The notes under the pieces were generated by a model that searched no databases, had not been told where the DNA came from, and was given only the letters and a program-made list of their open reading frames with translations. A stretch of 64,000 nt of DNA from SURF-21 sp964510515 (GTDB lineage Bacteria; Actinomycetota; Geothermincolia; Geothermincolales; RBG-13-55-18): positions 124,001 to 188,000 of the forward strand of contig CAZEAU010000001.1 of NCBI GenBank assembly GCA_964510515.1, read 5' to 3'. Below, one piece after another: positions 44,043 to 52,103 of this stretch (position 1 is its first letter; each line of letters opens with the position of its first letter). A program made the position numbers and the translations under genes.

Positions 44043-44072
44043 AATTCAGTCCCGCGAGGCTGGCAAGGAGAA
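44043..44072 (+). promoter_or_regulatory. PyrR-binding RNA element (anti-antiterminator loop)
   Basis: AGTCCCGCGAGGCT (44048-44061) followed by GGCAAGGAG matches the PyrR binding-loop consensus (AGUCCNGNGAGGCU). It is flanked by CAG/CTG (44047-44049 with 44060-44062) forming the base of the loop. UMP-bound PyrR would hold this structure and let the terminator at 44093 form. Confidence 0.8.
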
Positions 44073-44092
44073 GTACGCAGACCGAACCGCAG

Positions 44093-44121
44093 CCTCCCTG
44101 CGCCGCCCGCGGGGAGGTTTT
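44093..44121 (+). terminator. PyrR-controlled attenuator terminator
   Basis: A 10-bp stem (44093-44102 with 44108-44117, one G-T pair), 5-base loop and four T, placed between the PyrR-binding element and the pyrR start. Confidence 0.82.
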
Positions 44122-44138
44122 CGTTATCGGGGGTCAGG

Positions 44139-44681
44139 GTGGCGTTTAAGGAACGGGTGCAGATCATGGAGGAGGCGGACATCAGGCGCGCCGTGCAGCG
44201 CATCTCCCACGAGATAGTGGAGCGCAACAAGGGCGCCGGCGACGTGGTGGTCGTGGGCATACGCACCCGCGGCGTGCCCCTCTCGCTGCGCCTGGCCGAG
44301 GCCATCTCGCGCATCGAGGGCATAGAGGTCCCCGTGGGCAGGCTGGACATAACCCTCTACCGCGACGATTTGCACACCTTGAGCCGCCCCGAGGTGAGGG
44401 AGACCCACCTGCCCGGCGACATCGAGGGAAAGAACCTGGTCATCGTGGACGACGTCCTCTACACCGGCAGGAGCGTGCGGGCCGCCCTGGATGCCATCAT
44501 CGATTTCGGCAGGCCCGCCACCATACAGCTGGCGGTGCTGGTGGACAGGGGGCATCGCGAGCTGCCCATCCGCGCCGATTACGTGGGGAAGAACGTGCCC
44601 ACCTCCGCGAAAGAGAGGGTGAGGGTGGCCCTCGAGGAGGTGGACGGGGAGGACGGCGTGTTTATCGACGGCGAGGAATGA
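44139..44681 (+). CDS. pyrR: Bifunctional pyrimidine operon regulator / uracil phosphoribosyltransferase PyrR
   Basis: UMP-sensing RNA-binding attenuation protein of 180 residues with residual UPRT activity. It starts with the usual (I)RRAVQRISHEIVERNKG; the PRPP loop is LVIVDDVLYTGRSVRAALDA, and VLVDRGHRELPIRADYVGKN is the conserved substrate and RNA-contact end. GTG 44139 is preferred (GGGGG at 44129) because family proteins begin about ten residues before the first helix; ATG 44166 is possible. First gene of the operon, so it regulates itself. Confidence 0.96.
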   Translation: MAFKERVQIMEEADIRRAVQRISHEIVERNKGAGDVVVVGIRTRGVPLSLRLAEAISRIEGIEVPVGRLDITLYRDDLHTLSRPEVRETHLPGDIEGKNLVIVDDVLYTGRSVRAALDAIIDFGRPATIQLAVLVDRGHRELPIRADYVGKNVPTSAKERVRVALEEVDGEDGVFIDGEE

Positions 44682-44682
44682 T

Positions 44683-44707
44683 CCCGCCCGCGGGCGGGAA
44701 TTTTTTT
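44683..44707 (+). terminator. Terminator between pyrR and pyrB
   Basis: CCCGCCC (44683-44689) and GGGCGGG (44692-44698) form the stem, followed by AA and seven T. It starts two bases after the pyrR stop. No second PyrR-binding loop was seen, so it may simply attenuate readthrough into pyrB. Confidence 0.85.
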
Positions 44708-44739
44708 GGCCCGGAACAGGCGGGCGCACCGGCCCTGCG

Positions 44740-44763
44740 GCGGCAGCCGCCGGCGGCTGCCGC
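44740..44763 (+). repeat. Perfect 24-bp palindrome in the pyrR-pyrB spacer
   Basis: GCGGCAGCCGCC followed by its exact reverse complement GGCGGCTGCCGC, centred at 44751/44752 and lying 40 bases before pyrB. It could be an operator or an RNA hairpin; it has no T tract. Confidence 0.75.
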
Positions 44764-44803
44764 GCGGGGCCCGGGATGATGCAGGCGGGAAAGGAGGTCC
44801 GGC

Positions 44804-45739
44804 TTGGGCGAGAGCAGACATCTCCTGGACGTGGACGATCTGGACCGCGAGGACGTGGAAAAGGTGTTGACCACCGCCCGCTCCTTCGCGGAGGTGCTGA
44901 GGCGCCCCATCAAGAAGGTGCCGGCCCTGCGGGGCAAGACGGTGGTCAACCTCTTCTACGAGCCCTCGACGCGCACGCGCATATCCTTCGAGGTCGCGGC
45001 GAAAAGGCTCAGCGCCGACGTCATGAACTTCACCGCCGCGGCCTCGAGCGTGGAAAAAGGGGAGAGCCTGAAGGACACCGCCCTCACCCTGGAGGCCATG
45101 GGCGTGGACGCGGTGGTGGTCAGGCATCCCGTGGCGGGGGCGCCGTGGCTGCTGCGGCAGTGGCTGCAGGCCTCCATACTCAACGCCGGCGACGGCATGC
45201 ACGCCCATCCCACCCAGGCCCTGCTGGACCTCTTCACCCTCAGGGAGAGGCTGGGTGGCCTGGAGGGCAGGACCATCGCCTACGTGGGCGACATCCTCCA
45301 TTCCCGCGTGGCCCGCTCCGGGATGAAGGCCTGCCGGGACATGGGCATGGAGGTTATCGCCGTGGCTCCGCCCACCCTGCTCCCCCCCGCGGACCTGGGG
45401 GGCGTGGAGGTGAGCTTCGACCTGGACGCGGTGGTGCCGCGCTGCGACGCCCTGTACATGCTGCGCGTGCAGGGGGAGAGGCAGGCGGAGGGGAGGTTCC
45501 CCTCCCTGGAGGAATACGCGCGGCTCTATCAGCTCGATGCGCGGCGCCTGGGCAGGGCGAAGCCGCAGGTGGTGGTGATGCACCCCGGCCCCATGAACCG
45601 GGGGGTGGAGATAGCGGCCGAGGTCGCCGACGCCCCGCATGCGGCGGTGACCGCCCAGGTCGCGGCGGGGGTGGCGGTGCGCATGGCCGTCCTCTTCCTG
45701 CTCCTGGGGGGCGCGGAGGGGGGTGAAAGGGTTGCCTGA
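44804..45739 (+). CDS. pyrB: Aspartate carbamoyltransferase catalytic subunit
   Basis: Condenses carbamoyl phosphate with aspartate. It has 311 residues: carbamoyl-phosphate loop FYEPSTRTRISFE, EKGESLKDT with the cross-subunit Ser/Lys, HAHPTQALLDLFTL, and the aspartate domain with GDILHSRVARS and HPGPMNRGVEI. TTG 44804 follows AAAGGAGGT (44790-44798) at ideal spacing. The active-site residues are intact, so the enzyme still needs carbamoyl phosphate although no working synthetase is visible in this operon. Confidence 0.96.
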   Translation: MGESRHLLDVDDLDREDVEKVLTTARSFAEVLRRPIKKVPALRGKTVVNLFYEPSTRTRISFEVAAKRLSADVMNFTAAASSVEKGESLKDTALTLEAMGVDAVVVRHPVAGAPWLLRQWLQASILNAGDGMHAHPTQALLDLFTLRERLGGLEGRTIAYVGDILHSRVARSGMKACRDMGMEVIAVAPPTLLPPADLGGVEVSFDLDAVVPRCDALYMLRVQGERQAEGRFPSLEEYARLYQLDARRLGRAKPQVVVMHPGPMNRGVEIAAEVADAPHAAVTAQVAAGVAVRMAVLFLLLGGAEGGERVA

Positions 45740-47045
45740 GCTGCTCATCCGGGGGGCGAGGGTGATGGACCCCTTCACCGGCAGGGACGAGGAGGCCGAC
45801 GTGGTGGTGTCCCGGGGGCGCATCGCCGCGGTAGCGGCCGCCCTGGAGGAGAAGGGCCGCGAGGTCCTGGAGGCGGGGGGCCTGGTGCTGGCGCCGGGTT
45901 TTCTCGATTTGCACGTCCACCTGCGCGAGCCGGGGGAGGAGGAGGCGGAGACCTTGCACACGGGGCTCACGGCGGCACTGCGCGGGGGGTTCACCGCGGT
46001 CTGCTGCATGCCCAACACCCGGCCGCCCCTGGACAATGCCGCACTGGTGGAGGGGGTCGCGGCCAAGGCCAGGAAACTGGGGCTGGCGGACCTCTTTCCC
46101 GTGGGATGCATATCGCGCGCGAGGGAGGGGCGCGAGCTGGCGGAGATGGCGCTCATGCACCTCAGCGAGGCGCGCGTGCGCGCCTTCTCCGACGACGGCA
46201 GCGGGGTGCAGGACGCCGCCCTCATGCGCCGGGCCATGGAGTATGCCTCGGCCTTCGGCGGGGTCATCGTCTCTCACGCCGAGGATGCCTCCCTGGCGCG
46301 CGGGGGACAGGTGAACGAGGGGGAGATATCGTCGGCCATGGGGCTGAGGGGGATGCCCGCCCTGGCCGAGGAGGTGATGGTGGCGCGCGACCTGCTGCTG
46401 GCCGAGCACACGGGATGCCGCCTGCACCTGGCTCATGTGAGCACGGCCCGCTGCGTGCGCATGCTCAGGGAGGCCCGCGAGCGCGGGGTGGCGGTCACCG
46501 CGGAGGTGACGCCGCATCACCTGCTCCTGAGCGAGGAGGACGTCGAGGGCTACGATACCGTTTACAAGGTCAACCCCCCCTTGCGCACCCCCCACGACGT
46601 GCGCGCCCTGCGCGAGGCGGCCGCGGATGGGAGCATAGACGCCGTGGCCACCGACCACGCCCCCCATACCCCCGAGGACAAGGAGCGCGAGTTCGACTAC
46701 GCGCCCTTCGGCATGGTGGGGCTGGAGAGCGCCTTTCCCGTGCTCTACGGCGCCCTGGTGGCGCAGGGGGGCATGGGGCTGATGCGGCTTCTCGAGCTGC
46801 TCACCTCCGGGCCCGCGGGGGTGCTGGGCCTGGGCCCGCCCGAATACGGGGCGGGCATAAGGGAGGGGGCGCGCGCCGACCTCGTGCTCCTCGACCTGGA
46901 GAGCGAATGGATTCTGGACGCGCATGCCTTCGCCTCCAAAGCCCGCAACTGCCCCTTCCACGGCACAAGGGTCAGGGGCAGGGTGTGTTGCACCATGAAG
47001 AACGGCAAGGTCGCCTACCGCGCCGCCGCGCCGGGAGGAGGATGA
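45723..47045 (+). CDS. pyrC: Dihydroorotase
   Basis: Zinc amidohydrolase cyclising carbamoyl-aspartate to dihydroorotate. At 440 residues it is the type I (B. subtilis/Aquifex-like) class: DLHVHLREPG with two His ligands, FSDDGSGVQ with the bridging Asp, VSHAED and LAHVST with His ligands, VNPPLRTP, and ATDHAPHTPEDK with the catalytic Asp. GTG 45723 overlaps pyrB by 17 bases; TTG 45732 is an alternative. The next gene is normally carA. Confidence 0.95.
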   Translation: MKGLPELLIRGARVMDPFTGRDEEADVVVSRGRIAAVAAALEEKGREVLEAGGLVLAPGFLDLHVHLREPGEEEAETLHTGLTAALRGGFTAVCCMPNTRPPLDNAALVEGVAAKARKLGLADLFPVGCISRAREGRELAEMALMHLSEARVRAFSDDGSGVQDAALMRRAMEYASAFGGVIVSHAEDASLARGGQVNEGEISSAMGLRGMPALAEEVMVARDLLLAEHTGCRLHLAHVSTARCVRMLREARERGVAVTAEVTPHHLLLSEEDVEGYDTVYKVNPPLRTPHDVRALREAAADGSIDAVATDHAPHTPEDKEREFDYAPFGMVGLESAFPVLYGALVAQGGMGLMRLLELLTSGPAGVLGLGPPEYGAGIREGARADLVLLDLESEWILDAHAFASKARNCPFHGTRVRGRVCCTMKNGKVAYRAAAPGGG

Positions 47046-47122
47046 GATGCGCCGCCGCGAAGGGATAGCGGGCACGCCGTGCCTTCCCCGGCATCTCCTC
47101 TCCCCGGCGGGAGGGGGATGAC

Positions 47123-49981
47123 ATGGGCGCAGGTGGAGGCACGGCGCTGGTGATAGGCCCCGGGCCGGTTACGCTTTCTCAAGGCCCCTCCTTTCAGTAT
47201 CTCGCCGCGCGGGGGTGCGCGCTCTTGCGCAGGCGGGGCCTGCGCGTCCTCGCCCTCGAGGACAACCCCGCCACCCTCATGGACGCGGCGGGAGACGAGG
47301 GCGCCCTCTTTATCGAGCCTCCGGCGGTGGAGGTGGTGAGGCGCATAGCCGAGCGCTACGGGGTGGATTCCGCCTGGCACGGGTGGGGCGGGTGCCGGGG
47401 GCGGCGCCTGTACATGAGCATGGCCGGGGACGGGTGGTACGAGGCGGCAGGCATCCGCACCCCCGACCTCGACGACCGCACGCTGTGGTTGTGCGGCGAC
47501 CGCTCCCTGCTGCGCGAGGCGCTGGAGGCGGGGGGGATGGCCAATCCGCCCTTTCAGGCGGTGGGCAGCCTGCGCGACGGACAGGCGGCGGCGGAGAGGC
47601 TGGGTTTCCCCCTGGTGGTCAGGCCTCACTTCTCCTGCGGGGGAGCGGGCGCGGGCCTCGCCTATAACCTCGAGGACTATCCCGTCCTGCTGGAGGAGGC
47701 GATGCGGGAGAGCCCCACCGGGGAAGTGCTGGTGGAGAAGGCCCTGGGGGGGTGGCGCAAATACGTCGCCGTGGTCTTGCGCGACGCGGGCGGCGCCTCT
47801 TGCGTGCCCGGCGTCTTCGAGCAGCAGGACCCGTTGCCGCTGCATGACGAGGACGCCGTGCTCACCTACCCCCCTTGGCGCTGCGGCCGGGACGGCGAAT
47901 ACGCGCTGCAGGAGACGGCCCGGCAGGTGGCGCGGCTGCTCGACCTGCGCGGGCTGGTGGAGGTGAAGCTGGCCGCGCCGCCGGCGTGGGAATCCGTCTT
48001 CGTCCTCGACGTGAACCCCGGGCCGTGGCGCGTGACCGCCCTGCTGGAGGCGGCGCGGGGAACGGACCTTCTCGCGGCACACGTGGACCTCCTCAGCGGC
48101 GCGCAGCTCGCGCCGGAACTCCTCGAGTTGGGGAGGGGGCGCCCGGCGGCGACGCTGGTGGCCGTGCCCAGGCGCTCCTTCGAGCAGGAGCGCGAGGGGG
48201 AGGGACCCATCTCCCTCGCCTGTACGAGCACGGGGCGGGGCTTTTTCGTGGCCGCAAGCCCGGCCCGGGCCGCCGCACGCGCGGCGGCATCACTGCGCGG
48301 CATGGCGCGGGGGAACGGGCAGGCGCTGCGGGTACTGGAGGAGATGGCGCTGGGCCTGAGGGCGGGCGGCGGGGACAGGGGGGCGGCGCCGCCCCCCGCC
48401 GGGGGCCGGGCCCCCCATCGCCTCGCTCATCCCCGCGGGGAGGATGGCGAGGGCGGGGTGCTGCTGCTGGGCGCGGACAACGCGGGGCCCTCGGGCGGCT
48501 ATGAGGCCAATGTGAATTGCCTGCAGGCGGTGAGGGCGTGCAGGCGGGAGGGCAGGCGGGTAGCCCTTTACACCCCCGACCCCGGCTTCGCCCTCCTCGC
48601 CGCGCGGGATGCGGACGCGGTTTGGGTGGGCATGCTGCGCGGCGAGGAGGCGGCAGCCGCGGCGGAGGCCTCTCGGACGGGCAGTGTCGTAGCCCATTAC
48701 GGGGGGCGCGCCGCGGCCGAGGTGGCGATGCAGCTGGCCGACGGAGGGCTGGAGGTGTGGGCCCTGTCCTCCCTGCGCGAGGGGCACAGGATGGAGGCGG
48801 CGCTGCGGCGCCTGCGCGAGGCCGGGCTGCAGGTGGTCGATTTCGTCCTGGGAGGCGGCGCGGAGGGCGCGGAGGAGATCGCCCGCAGGAACGGTTATCC
48901 GGTGATGGCGATGGCGGATGAGCCGGGCGCGGCGCCGATGCGCAAGCTGGTGTACGGCGCGGAGGATGCGCGCGCCTTCGCGCACTCGCGCGGGAGCGGG
49001 GAGGTGCTGTGGAGGGCGATACGCGAGGAGGCTCAGGAGATACAGGCGGAGGCGGTGGCGGGCGGCGAGGAGAGCGCGGTGCTGCTCTGGGAGCAGGTGG
49101 ACGCGCCGGGGATAAACTCCAGCGACGGGCTCGCGGTGTATCCCCCGCGTTACCTGACCAAGGAGCAGTCGCAGAGGGCCCGCGAGCTCGCCGGGCGGGC
49201 CCTGCAGGCGCTGGGCTGGGGGGGCAATCTTTCCCTGCGCATGCACATCACGGGCGGCGAATTATACCTCTGGAGCATCTCCGTGGGCGCCTCGGCCAAT
49301 TTGCCTTTCCTCGCCCGCGCCTCCTCCCTGCAGCTGGCCGCGATGGGCATGGCCTCGCTGTGCGGGGGAAGTTTCGCGGCGGGAGAGGGCCGCGCGCCGC
49401 TGAGCGCGGTGAGGGTGCCCACCCTGCCCTACGGGCTCATCGCCGCCTCCGACATACTGGCCTCGCCGCAGCGGCGCTCCACCGGGGCGGTGATGGGCAT
49501 CGCCGCCGACCCCGGGGTGGCCGTGGCCAAGGCCTTGTGGAGCCAGGGCCTCCGCCCTCAACCCGGCGGTAAGGCCTTCCTCAGCGTCGCCAACCGCGAG
49601 AAGAGGCGTGCGCCCATGCTGGCGCGGGAGCTCCTGGAGGCGGGGTACCTGCTCATGGCCACGCGGGGCACGGCACACGCGCTGGAGGCCGCGGGGATAA
49701 GGGTGGAGACGGTCAACAAGCTGCGCGAAGGCCGCCCCAATATCCTGGACCTCATACGCAACGGGCAGATAGGCCTCATCGTCAACGTGCCGCGGGGGAA
49801 ACACCCCCATTCCGACGGTTTCTACATCCGTGCGGCATCGGCCCGCCACGGCATACCCTGCGTCACCAACATGGAGGTGGCCCTGGCGCTGGCCCGGGGG
49901 ATGCGCCGCGCCGACCCGCGGGCGTGGGAGGTATCACCGCTGGGTGCGCGGGGGCCGCGCCCAGAGGGCGGCGGGGACTGA
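47123..49981 (+). CDS. CarB-like protein: carbamoyl-phosphate synthase large-subunit homologue with degenerate ATP-grasp sites
   Basis: A 952-residue homologue of CarB (normally about 1070). Residues 1-395 match the carboxyphosphate half (LVIGPGPVTLSQ, EDNPATLMD, GGAGAGLAYN, LGGWRKYVAVVLRD) and 445-805 the carbamate half (VLLLGADNAGPSG, YGGRAAAEVAMQL, RSTGAVMGI). Residues about 815-930 are a well-kept MGS regulatory domain (ATRGTAHALEAAGI, VNKLREGRPNILDLIRNGQ). The roughly 150-residue oligomerisation domain between the halves is replaced by a short Gly/Pro/Arg-rich linker (about 400-445). The metal and ATP motif ExNPR reads D296-V-N-P-G300 in the first half and is lost (SISVGASANLPF, 718-729) in the second. 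A glutaminase partner is absent. Likely a pseudoenzyme or changed activity; the intact long frame suggests it is still used, perhaps as a nucleotide sensor. Confidence 0.85.
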   Translation: MGAGGGTALVIGPGPVTLSQGPSFQYLAARGCALLRRRGLRVLALEDNPATLMDAAGDEGALFIEPPAVEVVRRIAERYGVDSAWHGWGGCRGRRLYMSMAGDGWYEAAGIRTPDLDDRTLWLCGDRSLLREALEAGGMANPPFQAVGSLRDGQAAAERLGFPLVVRPHFSCGGAGAGLAYNLEDYPVLLEEAMRESPTGEVLVEKALGGWRKYVAVVLRDAGGASCVPGVFEQQDPLPLHDEDAVLTYPPWRCGRDGEYALQETARQVARLLDLRGLVEVKLAAPPAWESVFVLDVNPGPWRVTALLEAARGTDLLAAHVDLLSGAQLAPELLELGRGRPAATLVAVPRRSFEQEREGEGPISLACTSTGRGFFVAASPARAAARAAASLRGMARGNGQALRVLEEMALGLRAGGGDRGAAPPPAGGRAPHRLAHPRGEDGEGGVLLLGADNAGPSGGYEANVNCLQAVRACRREGRRVALYTPDPGFALLAARDADAVWVGMLRGEEAAAAAEASRTGSVVAHYGGRAAAEVAMQLADGGLEVWALSSLREGHRMEAALRRLREAGLQVVDFVLGGGAEGAEEIARRNGYPVMAMADEPGAAPMRKLVYGAEDARAFAHSRGSGEVLWRAIREEAQEIQAEAVAGGEESAVLLWEQVDAPGINSSDGLAVYPPRYLTKEQSQRARELAGRALQALGWGGNLSLRMHITGGELYLWSISVGASANLPFLARASSLQLAAMGMASLCGGSFAAGEGRAPLSAVRVPTLPYGLIAASDILASPQRRSTGAVMGIAADPGVAVAKALWSQGLRPQPGGKAFLSVANREKRRAPMLARELLEAGYLLMATRGTAHALEAAGIRVETVNKLREGRPNILDLIRNGQIGLIVNVPRGKHPHSDGFYIRAASARHGIPCVTNMEVALALARGMRRADPRAWEVSPLGARGPRPEGGGD

Positions 49982-49982
49982 C

Positions 49983-50768
49983 ATGGCTGCGCCGGAGCGC
50001 TTCGCGGCCAGGGTGGCCTCGCGGGCCAGGTTCGGCGACCTGGTGGAGCTGCGCCTGGACCTTGGCGGGGAGATGGACGCGGCGCCGGGCCAGTTCGCCC
50101 ACGTGCTCTGCGATGCGCCGGGAAGCGTGCTGCGGCGCCCCTACAGCCTGGCGGGCGCGGAGGGCGGGACCATCACCATCCTGGTGAGGGAGGTGGGGGC
50201 GGGCTCCGCCTGGCTGTGCGCGCGAAAGGCAGGGGAGCCCCTTGATCTCATGGCCCCCCTGGGGCGCGGCTTCGTCCTCGAGCGGGCCCCCGCGCACCTG
50301 CTGCTGGCGGGGGGCACCGGCATCGCCCCCATGAGGTTTCTCGCCTCCCGCCTCGCCGAGCGGGGGGAGGAGGTGAGGCTTCTCTGGGGGGTGGAGAGCA
50401 TGGAGGGATTCGGGGAGCTGGCGGCGCGGCTCGCGGGGGGCTGCGAGCTGAGCATCGCGAGCATGGACGGGAGCGCGGGAGAGGCCTGCAGCGTGGTGGA
50501 GCTGCTCGGGCGCACGGGCAGGAGGGCCGGGGAGGCCCTTTACGCCTGCGGCCCGAGAGGGATGCTCGCCGCCCTTGGCGAATGCATGGGCGGGGATGAA
50601 CTCGGCGCGGCGCAGGTGTGCATGGAGGAGCGCATGGCCTGCGGCATAGGGGCGTGCCGCGGGTGCGCGGTAGCGGCGGCCTCCCCGCCGGGGAGCTATC
50701 TCGCGGTGTGCAGGGACGGCCCGGTCTTCCGGGGAAGGGAGCTGGATTGGTCGAGGATAAGCGGCTAG
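49983..50768 (+). CDS. pyrK: Dihydroorotate dehydrogenase electron-transfer subunit PyrK
   Basis: FAD and [2Fe-2S] protein of 261 residues passing electrons from the class 1B dihydroorotate dehydrogenase to NAD. FAD motif RRPYSLAG near 56, NAD-binding GGTGIAPMRF near 111, and the C-terminal cluster Cys in CMEERMACGIGACRGCAV and the later LAVCRDGPVF. The ATG is one base after the CarB-like gene. The end overlaps pyrD by 22 bases, consistent with a PyrDK heterotetramer. Confidence 0.95.
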   Translation: MAAPERFAARVASRARFGDLVELRLDLGGEMDAAPGQFAHVLCDAPGSVLRRPYSLAGAEGGTITILVREVGAGSAWLCARKAGEPLDLMAPLGRGFVLERAPAHLLLAGGTGIAPMRFLASRLAERGEEVRLLWGVESMEGFGELAARLAGGCELSIASMDGSAGEACSVVELLGRTGRRAGEALYACGPRGMLAALGECMGGDELGAAQVCMEERMACGIGACRGCAVAAASPPGSYLAVCRDGPVFRGRELDWSRISG

Positions 50769-51682
50769 ACCTGGAGGTCGAACTCTCCGGCATACGCCTG
50801 AAGAACCCGCTGCTGGTATGCTCCGGCACCTGCGGGAACGGGCGCGAGTACGCCGCCTGGCTGGACCTGGAGAAGCTGGGGGGCTTCATCACCAAGTCGG
50901 TGACGCTGGAGCCCCGGGCCGGGAATCCCCCTCCGCGGCTGTGGGAGACGCCGTGCGGGATGCTCAACGCCATCGGGCTGGAGAACCCCGGCCTGCGGGC
51001 CTTCCTGGAGGACGACCTGCCCTGGCTCTCCCGGCTCGACCTCGCGGTGTGGGTGAACGTGGCCGGGTTCAGCCGCGCGGAATACCGCACCGTCGCCGGG
51101 GAGGTGGCGCGCAGCGGACTGGCGGACGCCATCGAACTCAATATCTCCTGCCCCAACGTCAAGGAGGGGGGCATACATTTCTCCTCCGACCCCCGCGAGG
51201 CCGCCGCGCTGGTGGCGGAGGTGAGGGAGGCGGTGGGGATACCCCTTTACGTCAAGCTCACCCCGCGCTGCACGGACCTGGTGGGCATGGCGCGGGCCGT
51301 GGCCGCCGCCGGCGCCGACGGCCTCAGCCTGGTGAACACCTTCCCCGCCATGGCCGTGGACGTGGAGACGGCCGCGCCGCGCCTGGGCAACGTCAGCGGC
51401 GGGCTCTCCGGGCCGGCCATGCACCCCATAGCGGTGCTCGCGGTGTGGGAGGTGGCGCACGCGCTCGACCTTCCCCTGATAGGGATGGGGGGGGTCTGGT
51501 CCTGGCGGGACGCGGTGGAGATGATGATGGCCGGGGCCGATGCGGTGGCCGTGGGCACCCTGAACTTCTCAGACCCGGCGGCGACCCTGGGCATAATCGA
51601 GGGCATGGCCGCCTTCATGCGGCGCAAGGGCATAGCCTCGGCAGCGTCGCTGGTGGATGCGGCGCACCGCGGGGGGGCTTGA
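50747..51682 (+). CDS. pyrD: Dihydroorotate dehydrogenase, class 1B catalytic subunit
   Basis: FMN enzyme of 311 residues oxidising dihydroorotate to orotate. The class 1 catalytic base is the Cys in ELNISCPNVKEGG; further FMN and substrate motifs are GFITKSVTLEPRAGNPPPRL, YVKLTPRCTDL, LVNTFPAMAVDVE and GMGGVWSWRDAVEMMMAGA. TTG 50747 with AAGGGAG in front is the only start giving a normal N-terminus (DLEVELSGIRLKNPLL). It is paired with pyrK. Confidence 0.95.
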   Translation: MVEDKRLDLEVELSGIRLKNPLLVCSGTCGNGREYAAWLDLEKLGGFITKSVTLEPRAGNPPPRLWETPCGMLNAIGLENPGLRAFLEDDLPWLSRLDLAVWVNVAGFSRAEYRTVAGEVARSGLADAIELNISCPNVKEGGIHFSSDPREAAALVAEVREAVGIPLYVKLTPRCTDLVGMARAVAAAGADGLSLVNTFPAMAVDVETAAPRLGNVSGGLSGPAMHPIAVLAVWEVAHALDLPLIGMGGVWSWRDAVEMMMAGADAVAVGTLNFSDPAATLGIIEGMAAFMRRKGIASAASLVDAAHRGGA

Positions 51683-51683
51683 G

Positions 51684-52024
51684 ATGGAGCGGCCCCGCGA
51701 CCCCTTCATCGTGGCCCTGGACCTGGACGAGCGCGGCAGGCTCATGGCCGTGGCCGAGGTCGGATGGACGGGCGGAGCTGTACGGGCTACGCTGAAGCTG
51801 GCCCGGCTGGCGGGGGAGTGCGGCCTGCATGGGGTGGTGGCCTCCGCGCGGGAAGCCCGGGCATACGCGGCGCGGGCGCGCCGCGCCAGGACCAGGCGAG
51901 GACGGCCTCGCCCCGCTTGGCACTCGCCGCGGGAGCCGATTACCTCGTGGTGGGGAGGCCGGTGACGGGGTCGAGCGACCCCGCGGGAGCGCTGGGGGAG
52001 CTGCGAGCCGCGGCGGGGGGCTGA
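51684..52024 (+). pseudogene. pyrF: Remnant of orotidine 5'-phosphate decarboxylase (pyrF), internally deleted and frameshifted
   Basis: Starts like PyrF with RDPFIVALDLDERG, then jumps directly to the region normally near residue 115-160 (LMAVAEVG, KLARLAGECGLHGVVASARE). About 100 codons holding the catalytic DxKxxD site are gone. Reading then has to shift frame: only the third frame continues the family with SPGIRGAGAPRQDQARTASP and ALAAGADYLVVGRPVTGSSD up to the TGA at 52022-52024. Only about 110 of about 235 codons survive, so it cannot be a working decarboxylase. The position between pyrD and pyrE is that of an operon pyrF. A functional enzyme must be encoded elsewhere. Confidence 0.85.
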
Positions 52025-52103
52025 GGGGCGGGGAGAACGCGCCGCATGCGGGCGGCGGGCCTAAGGCGGGGCCGCGCGGGCGGAGCAGAGGGGAGGAAGA
52101 GAG

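Noticed and set aside
51684..52024. Short intact gene in place of pyrF
   Set aside because: PyrF motifs are split over two reading frames with the catalytic segment absent, so a relic explains the sequence better than a new gene.
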